Shown here: positions 1 through 9,117 of the stretch, piece after piece
How the letters are laid out: each line of letters starts with the position of its first letter
Position numbering within the stretch: the first letter of the stretch is position 1
Assembly (NCBI GenBank): GCA_002104935.1
Contig: MCGT01000004.1
Coordinates: forward strand, 806,001-870,000
Source: Hesseltinella vesiculosa
Taxonomy: Eukaryota > Mucoromycota > Mucoromycetes > Mucorales > Cunninghamellaceae
Reading direction: 5' to 3'
Length of the DNA: 64,000 nt
Notes under the pieces: generated by a model
What the model saw: the letters and a program-made list of their open reading frames with translations, nothing else
Told to the model about the DNA's origin: nothing
The model's database searches: none
Translations under genes and position numbers: made by a program

Positions 1-348
1 TCACAGCCATCTGCCCAAACGCCAACTGTGCTGGACCCTGTCTGCCATGAGCGACGGGCCGAGAACAAATCGCCGGTGATGCTCGGCCTTTCCACGACTC
101 CGCCGCCTTGGCCACCGCATCCGCCGTTGTTTGAGGACGACCAGCTGCCTGGACCTTGCTTGATGGCTGACCAGCCTCTGGCCCCGGCCTTGGAGGCTAA
201 TTTCCCGCTGTGGACCTGGTTCATGCCAAGCCAACCACCGCCGGATCTCACGACGCCGATGGATTTGGTCGACTGGCCCTTCCATGCCATTGCTGATTTT
301 GTTTACACCCCGAATTTGAAGGCTCGGACCCAGGCACCGTCCTTGTGA
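1..348 (+). CDS. 3' end of an unrecognised gene (partial)
   Basis: Frame 1 is open from the first base of the window to a TGA at 346-348, about 115 codons. The peptide is rich in proline, tryptophan and leucine and shows no domain I recognise. The opposite strand is also open here but gives an arginine-rich composition typical of an antisense shadow, so the plus strand is preferred. It could be a last exon or a chance frame. The next 700 bases hold nothing else. Only the upstream sequence could decide. Confidence 0.3.
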   Translation, partial: SQPSAQTPTVLDPVCHERRAENKSPVMLGLSTTPPPWPPHPPLFEDDQLPGPCLMADQPLAPALEANFPLWTWFMPSQPPPDLTTPMDLVDWPFHAIADFVYTPNLKARTQAPSL

Positions 349-1058
349 AAGCGTGTGCCATGATGATTTTTCCTACGGTTGACTAAAGCGTCTTTCTTTT
401 CCATGCGGGTGTCATATGAGGGAAAGGGGTTTTTGAGAGGTTGTGGAACAAGGCTGCCAATGGCTTTCTTCCTGCAACCTTTTTTTGGTGTTGCACCAGT
501 TTTTATTTTATTTTTTTTCCTTTGTGCCGAAAGGGGAGACAGTGTGAAATATTGCGCAGTTCTCACCCAAGGCTCCCTCGAATTTATTTTAGCCTCGGAT
601 TTTTTCTTTTGACTGGAGCACATGATCCAAGCAATTGTTTCAAAGCCATTTTCCAACAATGGACCCGGAGGCGATCTTTTTTTTTTTTTTTTTCTTGGCA
701 ACCCGAAAAATTTCGCTCAAAATTTTCTGCGAGTAAAAATTTTCTCTTGTTTAAATAAACCGGGTGCGTCCGTGTTCTTTCATGAAAGGAAAAGTCAAGA
801 AATTTATTGAATTTCGTAAAAGAAAAAAAAAAATTAAAATGGTGTGAATTTTTTTATTGCAAATGGGTAGGTGGGGATGACGCCATTTGAAACCCAAAAA
901 TAAGGAGAAAAATATGCTGCGGGAAGGAGACGAGAAAGGGATATATTTTATAAAAAAAAATATTTACAACAATGAAAGAACAAACATGAGGGGAACAGAG
1001 AAATAAAAGAGAGATGGGGGAGACGCAAAAGAAAGGATATACAGGGGGAATAAGACGG
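349..1058. other. AT-rich intergenic region
   Basis: No supportable gene. The sequence is AT-rich with poly(T) and poly(A) tracts, for example near 680-694 and 820-835. The phenylalanine-rich open frames here come from T runs. It probably contains the 3' UTRs of the flanking genes. Confidence 0.6.
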
Positions 1059-1934
1059 CTATTTCTTGGATTTCTTGCTTGCTCTAGAAGGTCGAGAACG
1101 TTTGGTCAAGGAGGCAGGTCCACGGTTTCGCTTTTTGATGACATCTGTTTTCAGGCTCAAGGGTCGAATGGTGCCATGAAGTTTGAAAAAGAGACCGCAT
1201 GCATTGCACAGAGGAGCGCCATTGGCATCACGGCGCCAGAGGGGAGTGGTGGCGGTGGCACAATTGGTGCAATGGACAGTGTCAGTGGTGTCGATCGGGT
1301 CATGGTGAGATGGTCGTTTTCTGTTGGCAGGCTTTCGAGTGGCCAACTTTTGTTGTTGTTGACGGGGTGACTCGTTAGGGAGGTGATGAGGGCGCACGTG
1401 CTGCTGCGTCATGGACCAATCTGGATCCAGATTTTCATCATCATCTGGTTCTTCCTCGTCGCTGCTGGCTTCGTCGGAGTTGAAGGCTGGGCTGGTTCTT
1501 GTGTGGATGGTGGGTAAGTCTTCTTGGTCCACTTCTTGCGCTTCCACCTCCTTTTCATCGTTGTCGTCCTCCAAGAACCAAGGCGAATGCGGGTCCTGTG
1601 GTGATTGGTCAAGGACGACGGGAAGCGTAGGCTCGTGTTTCCACAGGCTGGTGCTGTAATCCATCGGCGTCAGCATGTCTTCCAGGTCGTCATACAGCGA
1701 TTGGAAAGGAGGGATGAAGGACGAGGTCGGCTGGTGATCCCATTCTTCTGACATCGTTGGCGTTAACAGCACGGCGTCGGCATCGCCAATGACGCTGTTG
1801 TTCGTGCTGGTGGTGTAGCTGGAAGTGGGAGGGGACGGTTCATGGTGGAGAAGGGACGAGGTGTCCATGCCCAGGGTTTCCCAGTCAAAGTAAGCGTCGC
1901 CCCCTATTTGGGCTGAAGTGTACAAGAGTGACAT
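1059..1934 (-). CDS. GATA-type zinc finger transcription factor
   Basis: A single-exon gene of 291 codons, ATG at 1934 and stop at 1059. One type IVa GATA finger lies at residues 222-246: Cys222-x2-Cys225, a 17-residue loop with [11 protein letters not shown], then Cys243-x2-Cys246 in [12 protein letters not shown]. It is followed by [15 protein letters not shown], the basic tail typical of fungal AreA/NIT2-class factors, which bind (A/T)GATA(A/G) sites. The N-terminal 200 residues are acidic and low-complexity (an Asp/Glu-rich stretch at about 122-172), plausibly an activation region. The basic C terminus ([14 protein letters not shown]) looks like a nuclear localisation signal. At 291 residues it is much shorter than AreA (about 800), so it is not clearly the nitrogen regulator itself. 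A DNA-binding nuclear regulator is secure; the pathway is not. Confidence 0.93.
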   Translation of the reverse strand: MSLLYTSAQIGGDAYFDWETLGMDTSSLLHHEPSPPTSSYTTSTNNSVIGDADAVLLTPTMSEEWDHQPTSSFIPPFQSLYDDLEDMLTPMDYSTSLWKHEPTLPVVLDQSPQDPHSPWFLEDDNDEKEVEAQEVDQEDLPTIHTRTSPAFNSDEASSDEEEPDDDENLDPDWSMTQQHVRPHHLPNESPRQQQQKLATRKPANRKRPSHHDPIDTTDTVHCTNCATATTPLWRRDANGAPLCNACGLFFKLHGTIRPLSLKTDVIKKRNRGPASLTKRSRPSRASKKSKK

Positions 1935-2639
1935 CGGTTGAAAGAAAAAGAATGACGAGAGAGAAAAACATAAAAAAAAAAAGGGCTCTTTTTATTTTTA
2001 TACAAAATAGCGCACGCTTAAATTTTTCATGCCACCATTTCCTATTTGGATGACGCCCTGCTTACCTTTTTTTGAGGTCCCGGCAATCAGCCTATCAATG
2101 CTTGAAATTTTTCATTTTTTCCTTTCAGGTTTCACTTGTCCCGGTGCTATTATTTTGACATGGTTGAACTGGATGTAACCGTTTCTTTATTTTATTGTCC
2201 AGTTTTTTTATTATTTTGTTGTTGTCACCATTCCCAATCAAAACTTCCCTTGTGAACCTGTCCCTCTTTTTTTTTTTTTTTTCTTCTTTCTCACCAGCCA
2301 ATGAAAAGAAGAACGTGCTTCAATGGGAAAAGATCTCTTTTTTATTTTTGCCTCGTCAGAACCTCTGTTCACAAAAGAGAAAAGGGTTGCCCTGTTCTTC
2401 TTTATGTCATTGCTTTGCCTTGCTCTTTTTTTCTTTTTTTTTTTATTTTATTTTCTTTTTTTTATTGTCCTTTTCTATCTGATTGAAAAATCACAGGGTT
2501 GATCCTCATGGTCGTACAGACGACCCATGCTTTTTGATTTGAAATGGCACACGGACGCCTTTTGATAGGCCAATGGCCGATGGAGGAGAATGGCTACTCA
2601 TTTTGAAAAAAAAGACGTGGAAAGAAATGCTATGCAGCA
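1935..2639. other. Intergenic region, T-rich
   Basis: Upstream region of the GATA-factor gene. Long T-rich stretches, for example 2266-2290 and 2425-2465. No ORF with plausible composition. Confidence 0.5.
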
Positions 2640-2850
2640 TGTTTGAGTGATTGGATCGATGTGAAATTTTGCAGATTTCACAAATGCATCAACGATGGTG
2701 GTGTTGAAAAAATCAGGCCGATGAATGAAGGCTGCCCAGTCATCTTCTGGTCCCTGATTTCCCAGCTAAAAAAAACGAAAACTCGGCCAATTTCCCCAGG
2801 GGTTCCCTTATCAAAAACTGGACCCTTTTCAAAATGAAAGCTGGACGTAC
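2640..2850 (-). repeat. Dispersed element family A, copy 1 (fragment)
   Basis: Read on the minus strand from about 2850 to 2640, this matches the copies near 15.1, 22.8, 23.25, 46.75 and 52.4 kb. It has the arm core (CCCCTGG, then GGCCGA followed by T-rich sequence and TAGCTGGG) and then the internal segment with GATTTTTTCAACACCACCATC and a CACTCAAA/ATGCTG block. No second inverted arm is visible, so it is a partial copy. Similarity was judged by eye. Confidence 0.7.
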
Positions 2851-3119
2851 GCTGATACGAAAAGCGGATCCACGCCATGGAAACGGACGAGTAGAAAGAG
2901 GGAAATGAAAGAAAAAGATAAGATTAAGCAGCATAAAAAATACCAAAAGAAGAAATGCAGCCAAGCGCTAGGTGTGCAGTGTATTAATGTAGCTATGCAG
3001 TCCCTCAAGTTGCATGCGCAGAGAAATGGAAAGTGGTTCATTTATTCAGGCTGAAGAACATTGCAAAGTCCAGCATCATGATCTACTTGTCTTGACCGGC
3101 GCTCAAGATTCTGGACCGT

Positions 3120-3370
3120 TCCCATGACGACGGGTGATGTGATAGGTACAATTCCCGATTCAGCACTCGAGGATAAAAAAAATGAAAAATGCACTCGAGG
3201 ATAGGAGGGACAGGGTCAGCAGAAAAAATGGCAGCGTGAGCGAATGACGAGAGGTAAAAAGGAGTGTATGGATGGTCGACGTACAGGCACAGTGAATTAG
3301 TGAAGACGTAGTTTTATTATGGTTGCTCAATGACTGATTGAGGAGACATGGCGAGGAAAGGCTGGTAAGG
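3120..3370 (+). repeat. Dispersed family B, copy 1
   Basis: About 250 bp similar, in inverted orientation, to 13700-13925. Shared blocks include GACGGGTGA, TTCCCGATT, AAAAAATGGCAG, GCGAATGACGAGAGGTAAAA and GAGGAAAGGCTG. This copy carries an extra stretch of roughly 43 bp at about 3163-3205, bounded by the 12-bp direct repeat CACTCGAGGATA. On the minus strand one frame encodes peptides matching the plus-strand frame of copy 2, so the family may derive from a coding sequence. Confidence 0.65.
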
Positions 3371-3480
3371 GAAAAATACAGTATGTGCCGTACGTCAGAG
3401 AAAGGATATGCCAGAGTTTGTGCGCGAGTGATACTTGCTGTCTGTGTTCTTGCGGAAGCAGCAGCATGCCCACCGTGATT

Positions 3481-3636
3481 CTACTCCCTCCAGTTGCCAA
3501 TCGAAACACCATGGCAATACTCCAGCGTGGCGAGGATCACCAACTCAGAGAGAGACCATTTTGACAAGTAATCGTTGGTGCCCACAGTATCTGAAGCCTT
3601 GACAAAATACCTTGAAACTGAAAGTCTGAGTCTCAT
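3481..3636 (-). CDS. Small ORF with Myb/SANT-like flavour
   Basis: ATG at 3636 to a TAG at 3481-3483, 51 codons. The peptide includes YLSKWSLSELVILATLEYCH and GVSIGNWRE, which resembles the first helices of a SANT/Myb repeat (aromatic-spaced, W...L..L...EYCHG...NW). It stops just where such a repeat would continue, and it sits between a family B repeat and a dead recombinase. It is most likely a fragment of a larger gene, or an exon whose partner I cannot place. No function is claimed. Confidence 0.3.
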   Translation of the reverse strand: MRLRLSVSRYFVKASDTVGTNDYLSKWSLSELVILATLEYCHGVSIGNWRE

Positions 3637-3740
3637 CGATAAACGCGGCGTGTGACTTTTTTTTTTTCAACCCCTTCTTTTCTTTCTTGTGTCTTTGCTA
3701 TAGTACAACATCTAACCATACCATTCACCAATCACTCACT

Positions 3741-4985
3741 ATGAATAATCAAAAAGGAAAAGCCCCTGATCAGCGAGCCACTAATGATCGCCTCCAACGT
3801 GTGCTTGACACTAACTCAGATATGCACCATGCGAGTCAAATGGTCCTGGCTCAAAGTATGGATCAACGACCTGTGAATGCGACCAAATCATACGAAGCTA
3901 AACAAAAGGAATGGGTTGTAAGTATTATTTCTGCATTCTTCCACTTCATTGTAGTTAACAAAGCATTTTCTTATTAGCAATGTTGTCGTGACAAAGGCTT
4001 TACAGATGGTGAACTTGCCAGCGATCAGAAGCTTAATTATTTTTTGTCTGACGTTGTCATGTATCGTGCGCAAGTTGCGACGGAACAATGACGGAACCCC
4101 CATCCCTCTAGGCAAGGAATCAATACTTGCTTATGCATAGGCTGTATCAGATATTTACAATCAGCAGCATGCACTTGGCACCAACACAAACGGACCAGCA
4201 AGAGGACCGCTTGCTAGGACATTCCTAGAAAATCTCGACAAAGAACGCGCCTGATCCAAACGCGCTAACTATGAAGACCGCGGAAAAAACACTCTGAATG
4301 ACGGATATACGGTGAAAGAGTTAGGCTTGGTCAGCACATACTACCTGACTGAAAAAAACAAACCTTGTTGGCTGTCGCGATAGACTTTGTTTTTTATGAA
4401 GTCATGCAGTGCTATGTCGTAGCCAGAATGCTCTTGGTCTTCAGGTTGCAGACTTATTTGCTACGATCGTCGAGGATCAAGGCATGGCTTTGGTAGCTAC
4501 GATGAATTTTGGAAAGACCAACCAACATGGGAAAATCGAAGATGGATCATCTTTGCGGCATCGAGATCCTAATCTGTGCTCGGTGGGTGGCCTCGCGCTT
4601 TATTTTTTTGCAAGATGTCACCACCAAAATGAACCATTTCCGGATTTTACACGACGAAAGAACTGGTACGACATCTCTCTCTTTCCAGGAAATAACGAAA
4701 AGACGCCAATCTCTTTCAGAACTCAGTTCAATTCATATGTGGAAGCGTTCAAAAAAGTTGGCATACGCACATCTAAAGTGACCCACGCCAACCGGAAGAG
4801 TGAATAGCCTGAACAAGCTGCCAGTGCACACACGATTTGGAGAAGATGTTGGGGAGGCTGAGTTACAAGGCAACTTCATTGGACCAGTTATACTGCCACT
4901 ATTCCATAATCCATCACTGAACCGACACTTCCGCTGGTGTGAACATCATACACTTGTATTCACTGATCCTAATTTACACAATTCA
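3741..4985 (+). pseudogene. Crypton-like tyrosine recombinase relic
   Basis: A degraded gene that begins MNNQKGKAPDQRATNDRLQ and can be followed across several frames. Recognisable parts in order: an N-terminal piece ending at QKEW, a probable intron at about 3919-3978, then DKGFTDGELASDQKLNYFL, DIYNQQHALGTN and YEDRGKNTLNDGYTVKEL; then, in one frame from about 4406, LCRSQNALGLQVADLF, GKTNQHGKIEDGSS, LRHRDPNLCSVGGLALYFF and PFPDFTRRKNWYDISL; finally VTHANR near 4790. The order and the pattern (RSQN, GKTNQHGK, HRD...C.VGALA.YFF, THxxR) match the Ndc10/GCR1-like tyrosine recombinases of fungal Cryptons, where the first Arg and the HxxR are catalytic. Several stops and frame changes interrupt it and the C-terminal part is scrambled, so it is dead. 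Confidence 0.7.
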
Positions 4986-5015
4986 GTCTGAACCGTTGTT
5001 CACTGGGAAACGGAT

Positions 5016-5065
5016 AAAACGAATATGATATCATAGGTTAAAAACGAATATGATATCATAGGTTA
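5016..5065. repeat. Two perfect tandem 25-bp units with an internal palindrome
   Basis: Units 5016-5040 and 5041-5065 are identical and directly adjacent. Each contains the 12-bp perfect palindrome TATGATATCATA. They lie just downstream of the Crypton-like relic and may be a remnant of its end or a target-site feature. Confidence 0.8.
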
Positions 5066-5656
5066 ACACATATGTTTTTAAAATTTGTTTACAATCCATT
5101 ATGAAATAAAAAACGTTGGATAACGCATTTTTTATTTATTTTATTTTGCGAACATGAGGGTAGATTTCATGCAGCCTTTTGATGTTTCGCGGTGTCCAAG
5201 CAAACGTATCCCCCTTTTTCTATCATTTCACCTGAAAACTCAAAGATTTGGTCATCCCACGTTTGTTCGTAAAAAAAAAAAAAGCGTTGTCCACCGTTTT
5301 TTTATTTCCCAGTGAACAACGGGAGCCAATCAACAGATTTTTCCTTCCTTTTGTCGTTCCTGTTTCCGGTTCAGCCTTGTTTCACTCACAAGACTTGCTT
5401 GACTGCAACAATACATCATCACCTGCAAAGGCAGCTCCAATTAAAAAGTGGAACAAAATGAGAACAGTTTCAGCACCCTGACCTGCACCTTTACCAAAGA
5501 GTACGTGTCTGCCTGACGAGCAAGCAGAAGCTGTAGGTCCAAACCAGCGGAGGAGACGCTTGCTTTTTCATTATCCGCTCCTGGCGGGCTGAAAAGCCAC
5601 AGGCTGGTCCGCTTTTTTTTTTTTTTTTTTTTCCCTTCCATTCATATCATTCTACC
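5066..5656. other. Intergenic region upstream of the PDCD2-like gene
   Basis: No gene supported. Contains A/T-rich sequence and a T tract at about 5611-5632 shortly before the next start codon. Confidence 0.5.
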
Positions 5657-7020
5657 ATGAGTGCAACAGATCAACTTGTCCAACAAGCCGAAGATCTCTC
5701 TCTGAATCAAGAGCATTGGGCTCCTCAGCTTGGTTATGCCGAAGATCCCGAAGAACCGCTGACAGCCGACACTTTCCCCAGCAAATCAGGTGGCCGTCCT
5801 GTAAGCAGTCTCTTTTGTACGATGCCTTTTCAACTCACTCTCCATCGATTTAGGCTTGGCTGAATCCTGAAAAGGTGCTGACCAGTGATGATGTATTGTG
5901 CACGTTGTGTGATCAACCCATGCTGCTGCTGTTGCAGGTAACCAGGCCAGGCATGCTCCATCGCCCCCCCCATCTCACATGACATTCTTGTCTGACAGCT
6001 GTACACCCCCGAAGACCACCCTCCTGAAGCATTCCACCGCACCATCTATGTCTATTGCTGTAAAAACGGCAGCTGTGTCAAGCAAAACTGGAAGCAATGG
6101 TAAAGCACACGCACAAGGTGAAAGGGTGGCTGACCTTTTCGTCCTTCAGCTTCAAGGTGTTCCGGAGCCAGCTCGGCCGCGACAATGGCTACTTCCCTCC
6201 CCCTCCCCCTGAAGATGAGGAGGAGGTGGAGGAGGAGCAGGTTGCGTTCACGCCCAAGGATTTTGTCTCGCCCAAGCTTTGTGTGATCTGTGGCCTGGCT
6301 GCCCCCAAAGCCTGTGGCCAATGCCAAGCCGTGAATTACTGCTCGCGTCAACATCAGATGGTCGATTGGAACGCTTGTCAGCATAAGCAGTTCTGCAAAA
6401 CGCCAGCCAATGCTCAGCAACAGCAACAGGTCGACCAACTGCGCCTGGGCCGCCTGTTTGTCGAAAAGGAAATCGTCAGTGAACCCGAAGGTCGAGGCGA
6501 TGACGGCATGGAGGAAGACGCCCAAGCCGCGTACACGGCCACCAACGATGCCGACAGCCACTACAAAGACGTCAGCATGAGCTCCACTGCCGGCGCCTTG
6601 GTGCCTGCTGGCGAAGAAACCGCCGAGGACTCTCAAGTCGACGTGGACGACGCCTTTTTGAAATTCCAGCTCAAGATCCAGCTCTACCCTGATCAAGTGC
6701 TGCGCTACGACCGCGTGGAGTACAACATGCCTGACCGCGAGCCACTGTGGGTTCAAGAGGGGGACAAGCCCGGCGCCATTCCAGCCTGCGCCCACTGTGG
6801 CGGCCCTCGTACCTTTGAGTTCCAAATCCTCTCGACCCTCCTCAACTTTTTGGGCGTGTCGCACGTCGCCACCGATTCCTTGGACTGGGGCAGTCTTTAT
6901 GTGTACTCGTGCAAACTCAACTGTGCCCTGGGCGACAAGGTCTTTGTGGAAGAGTTCCTCTGGAAGCAAGACTTCTCCGCTCATGGCGTGACCCTTGGGG
7001 CTGGCCCTCCCCCCTCTTGA
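5657..7020 (+). CDS. PDCD2-like protein with MYND finger
   Basis: Four exons: 5657-5800, 5854-5937, 5999-6099 and 6150-7020, giving 399 residues. All introns are GT-AG and the phases agree. The N-terminal part carries the first PDCD2 cysteine cluster (LCTLCDQPM ... VYCCKNGSC). A MYND zinc finger follows at about 154-193 (CVICGLAAPKACGQCQ, YCSRQHQMVDW, C...C), then an acidic linker and the C-terminal PDCD2_C domain (YPDQVLRYDR, PACAHCGGPRTFEFQILSTL, DWGSLYVYSC). This is the PDCD2/Zfrp8 family, whose members help assemble the 40S ribosome (chaperoning uS5/Rps2), and this role is inferred from the family. Length and domain order are normal. An AATAAA lies 50 bp after the stop. Confidence 0.93.
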
Positions 7021-7070
7021 AGTTGAACCATCGCTGTTTGATACCCCGATTAGAATCCATAAGCATTTGT

Positions 7071-7076
7071 AATAAA
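7071..7076 (+). promoter_or_regulatory. Candidate poly(A) signal of the PDCD2-like gene
   Basis: AATAAA 51 bp after the stop codon, directly followed by an A run. Confidence 0.5.
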
Positions 7077-7307
7077 AAAAAAAAGTCATGTCTCTAATCA
7101 TCCTCCCTCGGAAATCGAAGGATGTCATCATGGCTCGATCAAAGACATGCCATGATGGCAGCGATGTTACTTGTGAAAAGAATGACCGGCAGGTTTTTTT
7201 TCCCCCAGGCGGGTACGGATCTAATTTTTTTACTTTTTTATTGGAGGGCATCAACGAGAGAAAGAGGTGGTTGGTATAGATGGCTTGCGATTTGGGAGAG
7301 GGCTACT

Positions 7308-8518
7308 TTAAGCAGTGGGGGCGGGGGCAGTTTCAGCATCAGCAGGGGTGGATTCAGCAGCAGCAGGGACAGCAGCTTCCGTGGTCGAGGACTTTTCCAA
7401 CTAGTTGATAAATAAAAGAAATCAACCCAACGTTTCGTTTCATAGCACATCTCTCTACTTACTTGGATTTTCTTGGCTTCGTAGTGGACAGCGGCGATTT
7501 TGCCGTAGGTTTGGTTGGCATACTCATTGACTTTTTGGCCAGTGGGGGATTGGAGGGCTTCTTGGGCCTTGGTTTGGGCGGTCAAGGCAGCGGTGGTGAC
7601 CTTTTCTTGGATCTTGTACTTTTGGTCGATTTCAACGGCCTTGTCCCAGATACGGTACTTTTCATCCAATTGCTTGACTTTGAAGAAAGGATAAGTATCG
7701 CACGCCCAGCCTAGCTTCTTTGAATGCCTTACCATTGGAGTGCAGGTATTGGAGGTAACCAGTCAAACGGCCAGTGACATTGTATTTGGAGTCGTATTCC
7801 AGACCCTTGGCAACGACATGGTCATGGAGCAAGTAGCCGTTGGCCAGGATTTCAGCAGCAATGCGAGATTTAGCCTTGCTTTCTTGGGCACTGCCTTCCA
7901 CAAAGTCACCTTCCTTTTCGCCATCAGCAGGGAAAGCGCTTTCAAAGTAAGGGGTCACAGTGATATGTTCGTTATCAATCAAAGCTAATCCAGTGGCAAA
8001 AAGAAAGGGTGTCAGTGGACCTGTGGATCAACTTTGTTTTTTTCTCATCCGCTCAGTTTCCTAACCTGTCGTGTCTGCCGAGAAAAACTAAGCAAACACA
8101 AGCCAGGTGGCCATCCCCCAACATTTTCTCTGTTTATCCAAAATAAGAAACTTACCAGTGCTGAGAAGAGAAGCAGTCTTGGCAGCAGATTCTCGTTCAA
8201 AGTGAACCAAAGCAGATTGGTGCAATTCATCATCATCCCTAAATAAAATGGGTGAGCCATCCCAACCCACTTTCTGTGAATATATTCACCGCCCAGCCAT
8301 TAATGCTCCAACTTACTTGACCAATTCAAATTCCTTGATCTTCCCACAGAACAAGAAGAATTCATTGACTGAAAGTGCGATGAAACATGATGAGCTTCAA
8401 CATTCCAATCCACGCATGGGAACTTACCTGTCTTTTCAGAAGATTCAATGGAGATGTTCTTGACAAGAACGTAGTTTGGTGAGGGAATTTCAGGAATAGC
8501 AATAGTAAAGGCAGGCAT
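7308..8518 (-). CDS. Vip1-like RRM protein
   Basis: Six exons on the minus strand: 8428-8518, 8317-8368, 8156-8238, 7733-7984, 7463-7677 and 7308-7400, coding for 261 residues with consistent phases. Residues about 14-85 form an RNA-recognition motif (YVLVKNISIESSEKT, FFLFCGKIKEFEL, SALVHFERESAAKTASLLST, HITVTPYF). The rest is helical and Lys/Gln/Ala-rich (KYRIWDKAVEIDQKYKIQEK), ending in an Ala/Pro-rich tail. This arrangement matches fungal proteins named Vip1 in fission yeast, RNA-binding proteins of poorly known function. The RRM is clear; the Vip1 name rests on overall organisation. Confidence 0.85.
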
Positions 8519-9117
8519 GATGAGACAATTATAAAATAAAGTGAGAGAGGAACAGGCACCAAAACGCGGGAAACAGAAAAGGTTTAAATAAGTGTCGGGC
8601 AGTAGAACCTCCGACAGGATCACATGAAAAAAAGGGTTTTGGCGGTTGAGTTTGGGCAAAAGCCATTGTCTGTGCCCCCTCATCACCACCACCGCACGAT
8701 CGTGTTTTCTTTGTAGGCAAACCATGTGATTCAAATAGCAGGCCTGTTTGACCGCATTATCAATGAACACATGCCAAAACAAGCAGCAGGGTGCTCGTTT
8801 TACGGCCAAAAATGACGTGTGATTCTTTTTTTACACACATGCACTCCTCTTATTTTGTTGGCGGGTTCTGACATTTGACTTTCCAAAAAAGTCACTCGAT
8901 GGCATGGTTCCTCAATCGATGAAACTTGGCAGATCCATGTGTCAATCTCTGCTATTCATCACATGTCAAACAAATCGTTTTCTTTGCTCTTTTCATTATT
9001 GATTGTCTTGATTTGTAAGGACGAATAAAACTACAAAATCGCACAAGAAAGATAGTAAAAAAAAAAAAAAAAAGAGAAGGGATATCTCATGTGCCAGAGC
9101 CGAGGCGGTCAACGACG
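8519..9117. other. Intergenic region between the Vip1-like gene and SEC24
   Basis: Promoter side of the Vip1-like gene and 3' side of SEC24. Contains an A tract at 9058-9073. No further gene seen. Confidence 0.5.

Noticed and set aside
379..758. Phenylalanine-rich frames after the first gene fragment
   Set aside because: They come from T runs and have no protein-like pattern.
6052..7254. 400-codon minus-strand frame over the PDCD2-like gene
   Set aside because: Antisense to a well-supported spliced gene with conserved zinc fingers; the frame arises from its codon bias.
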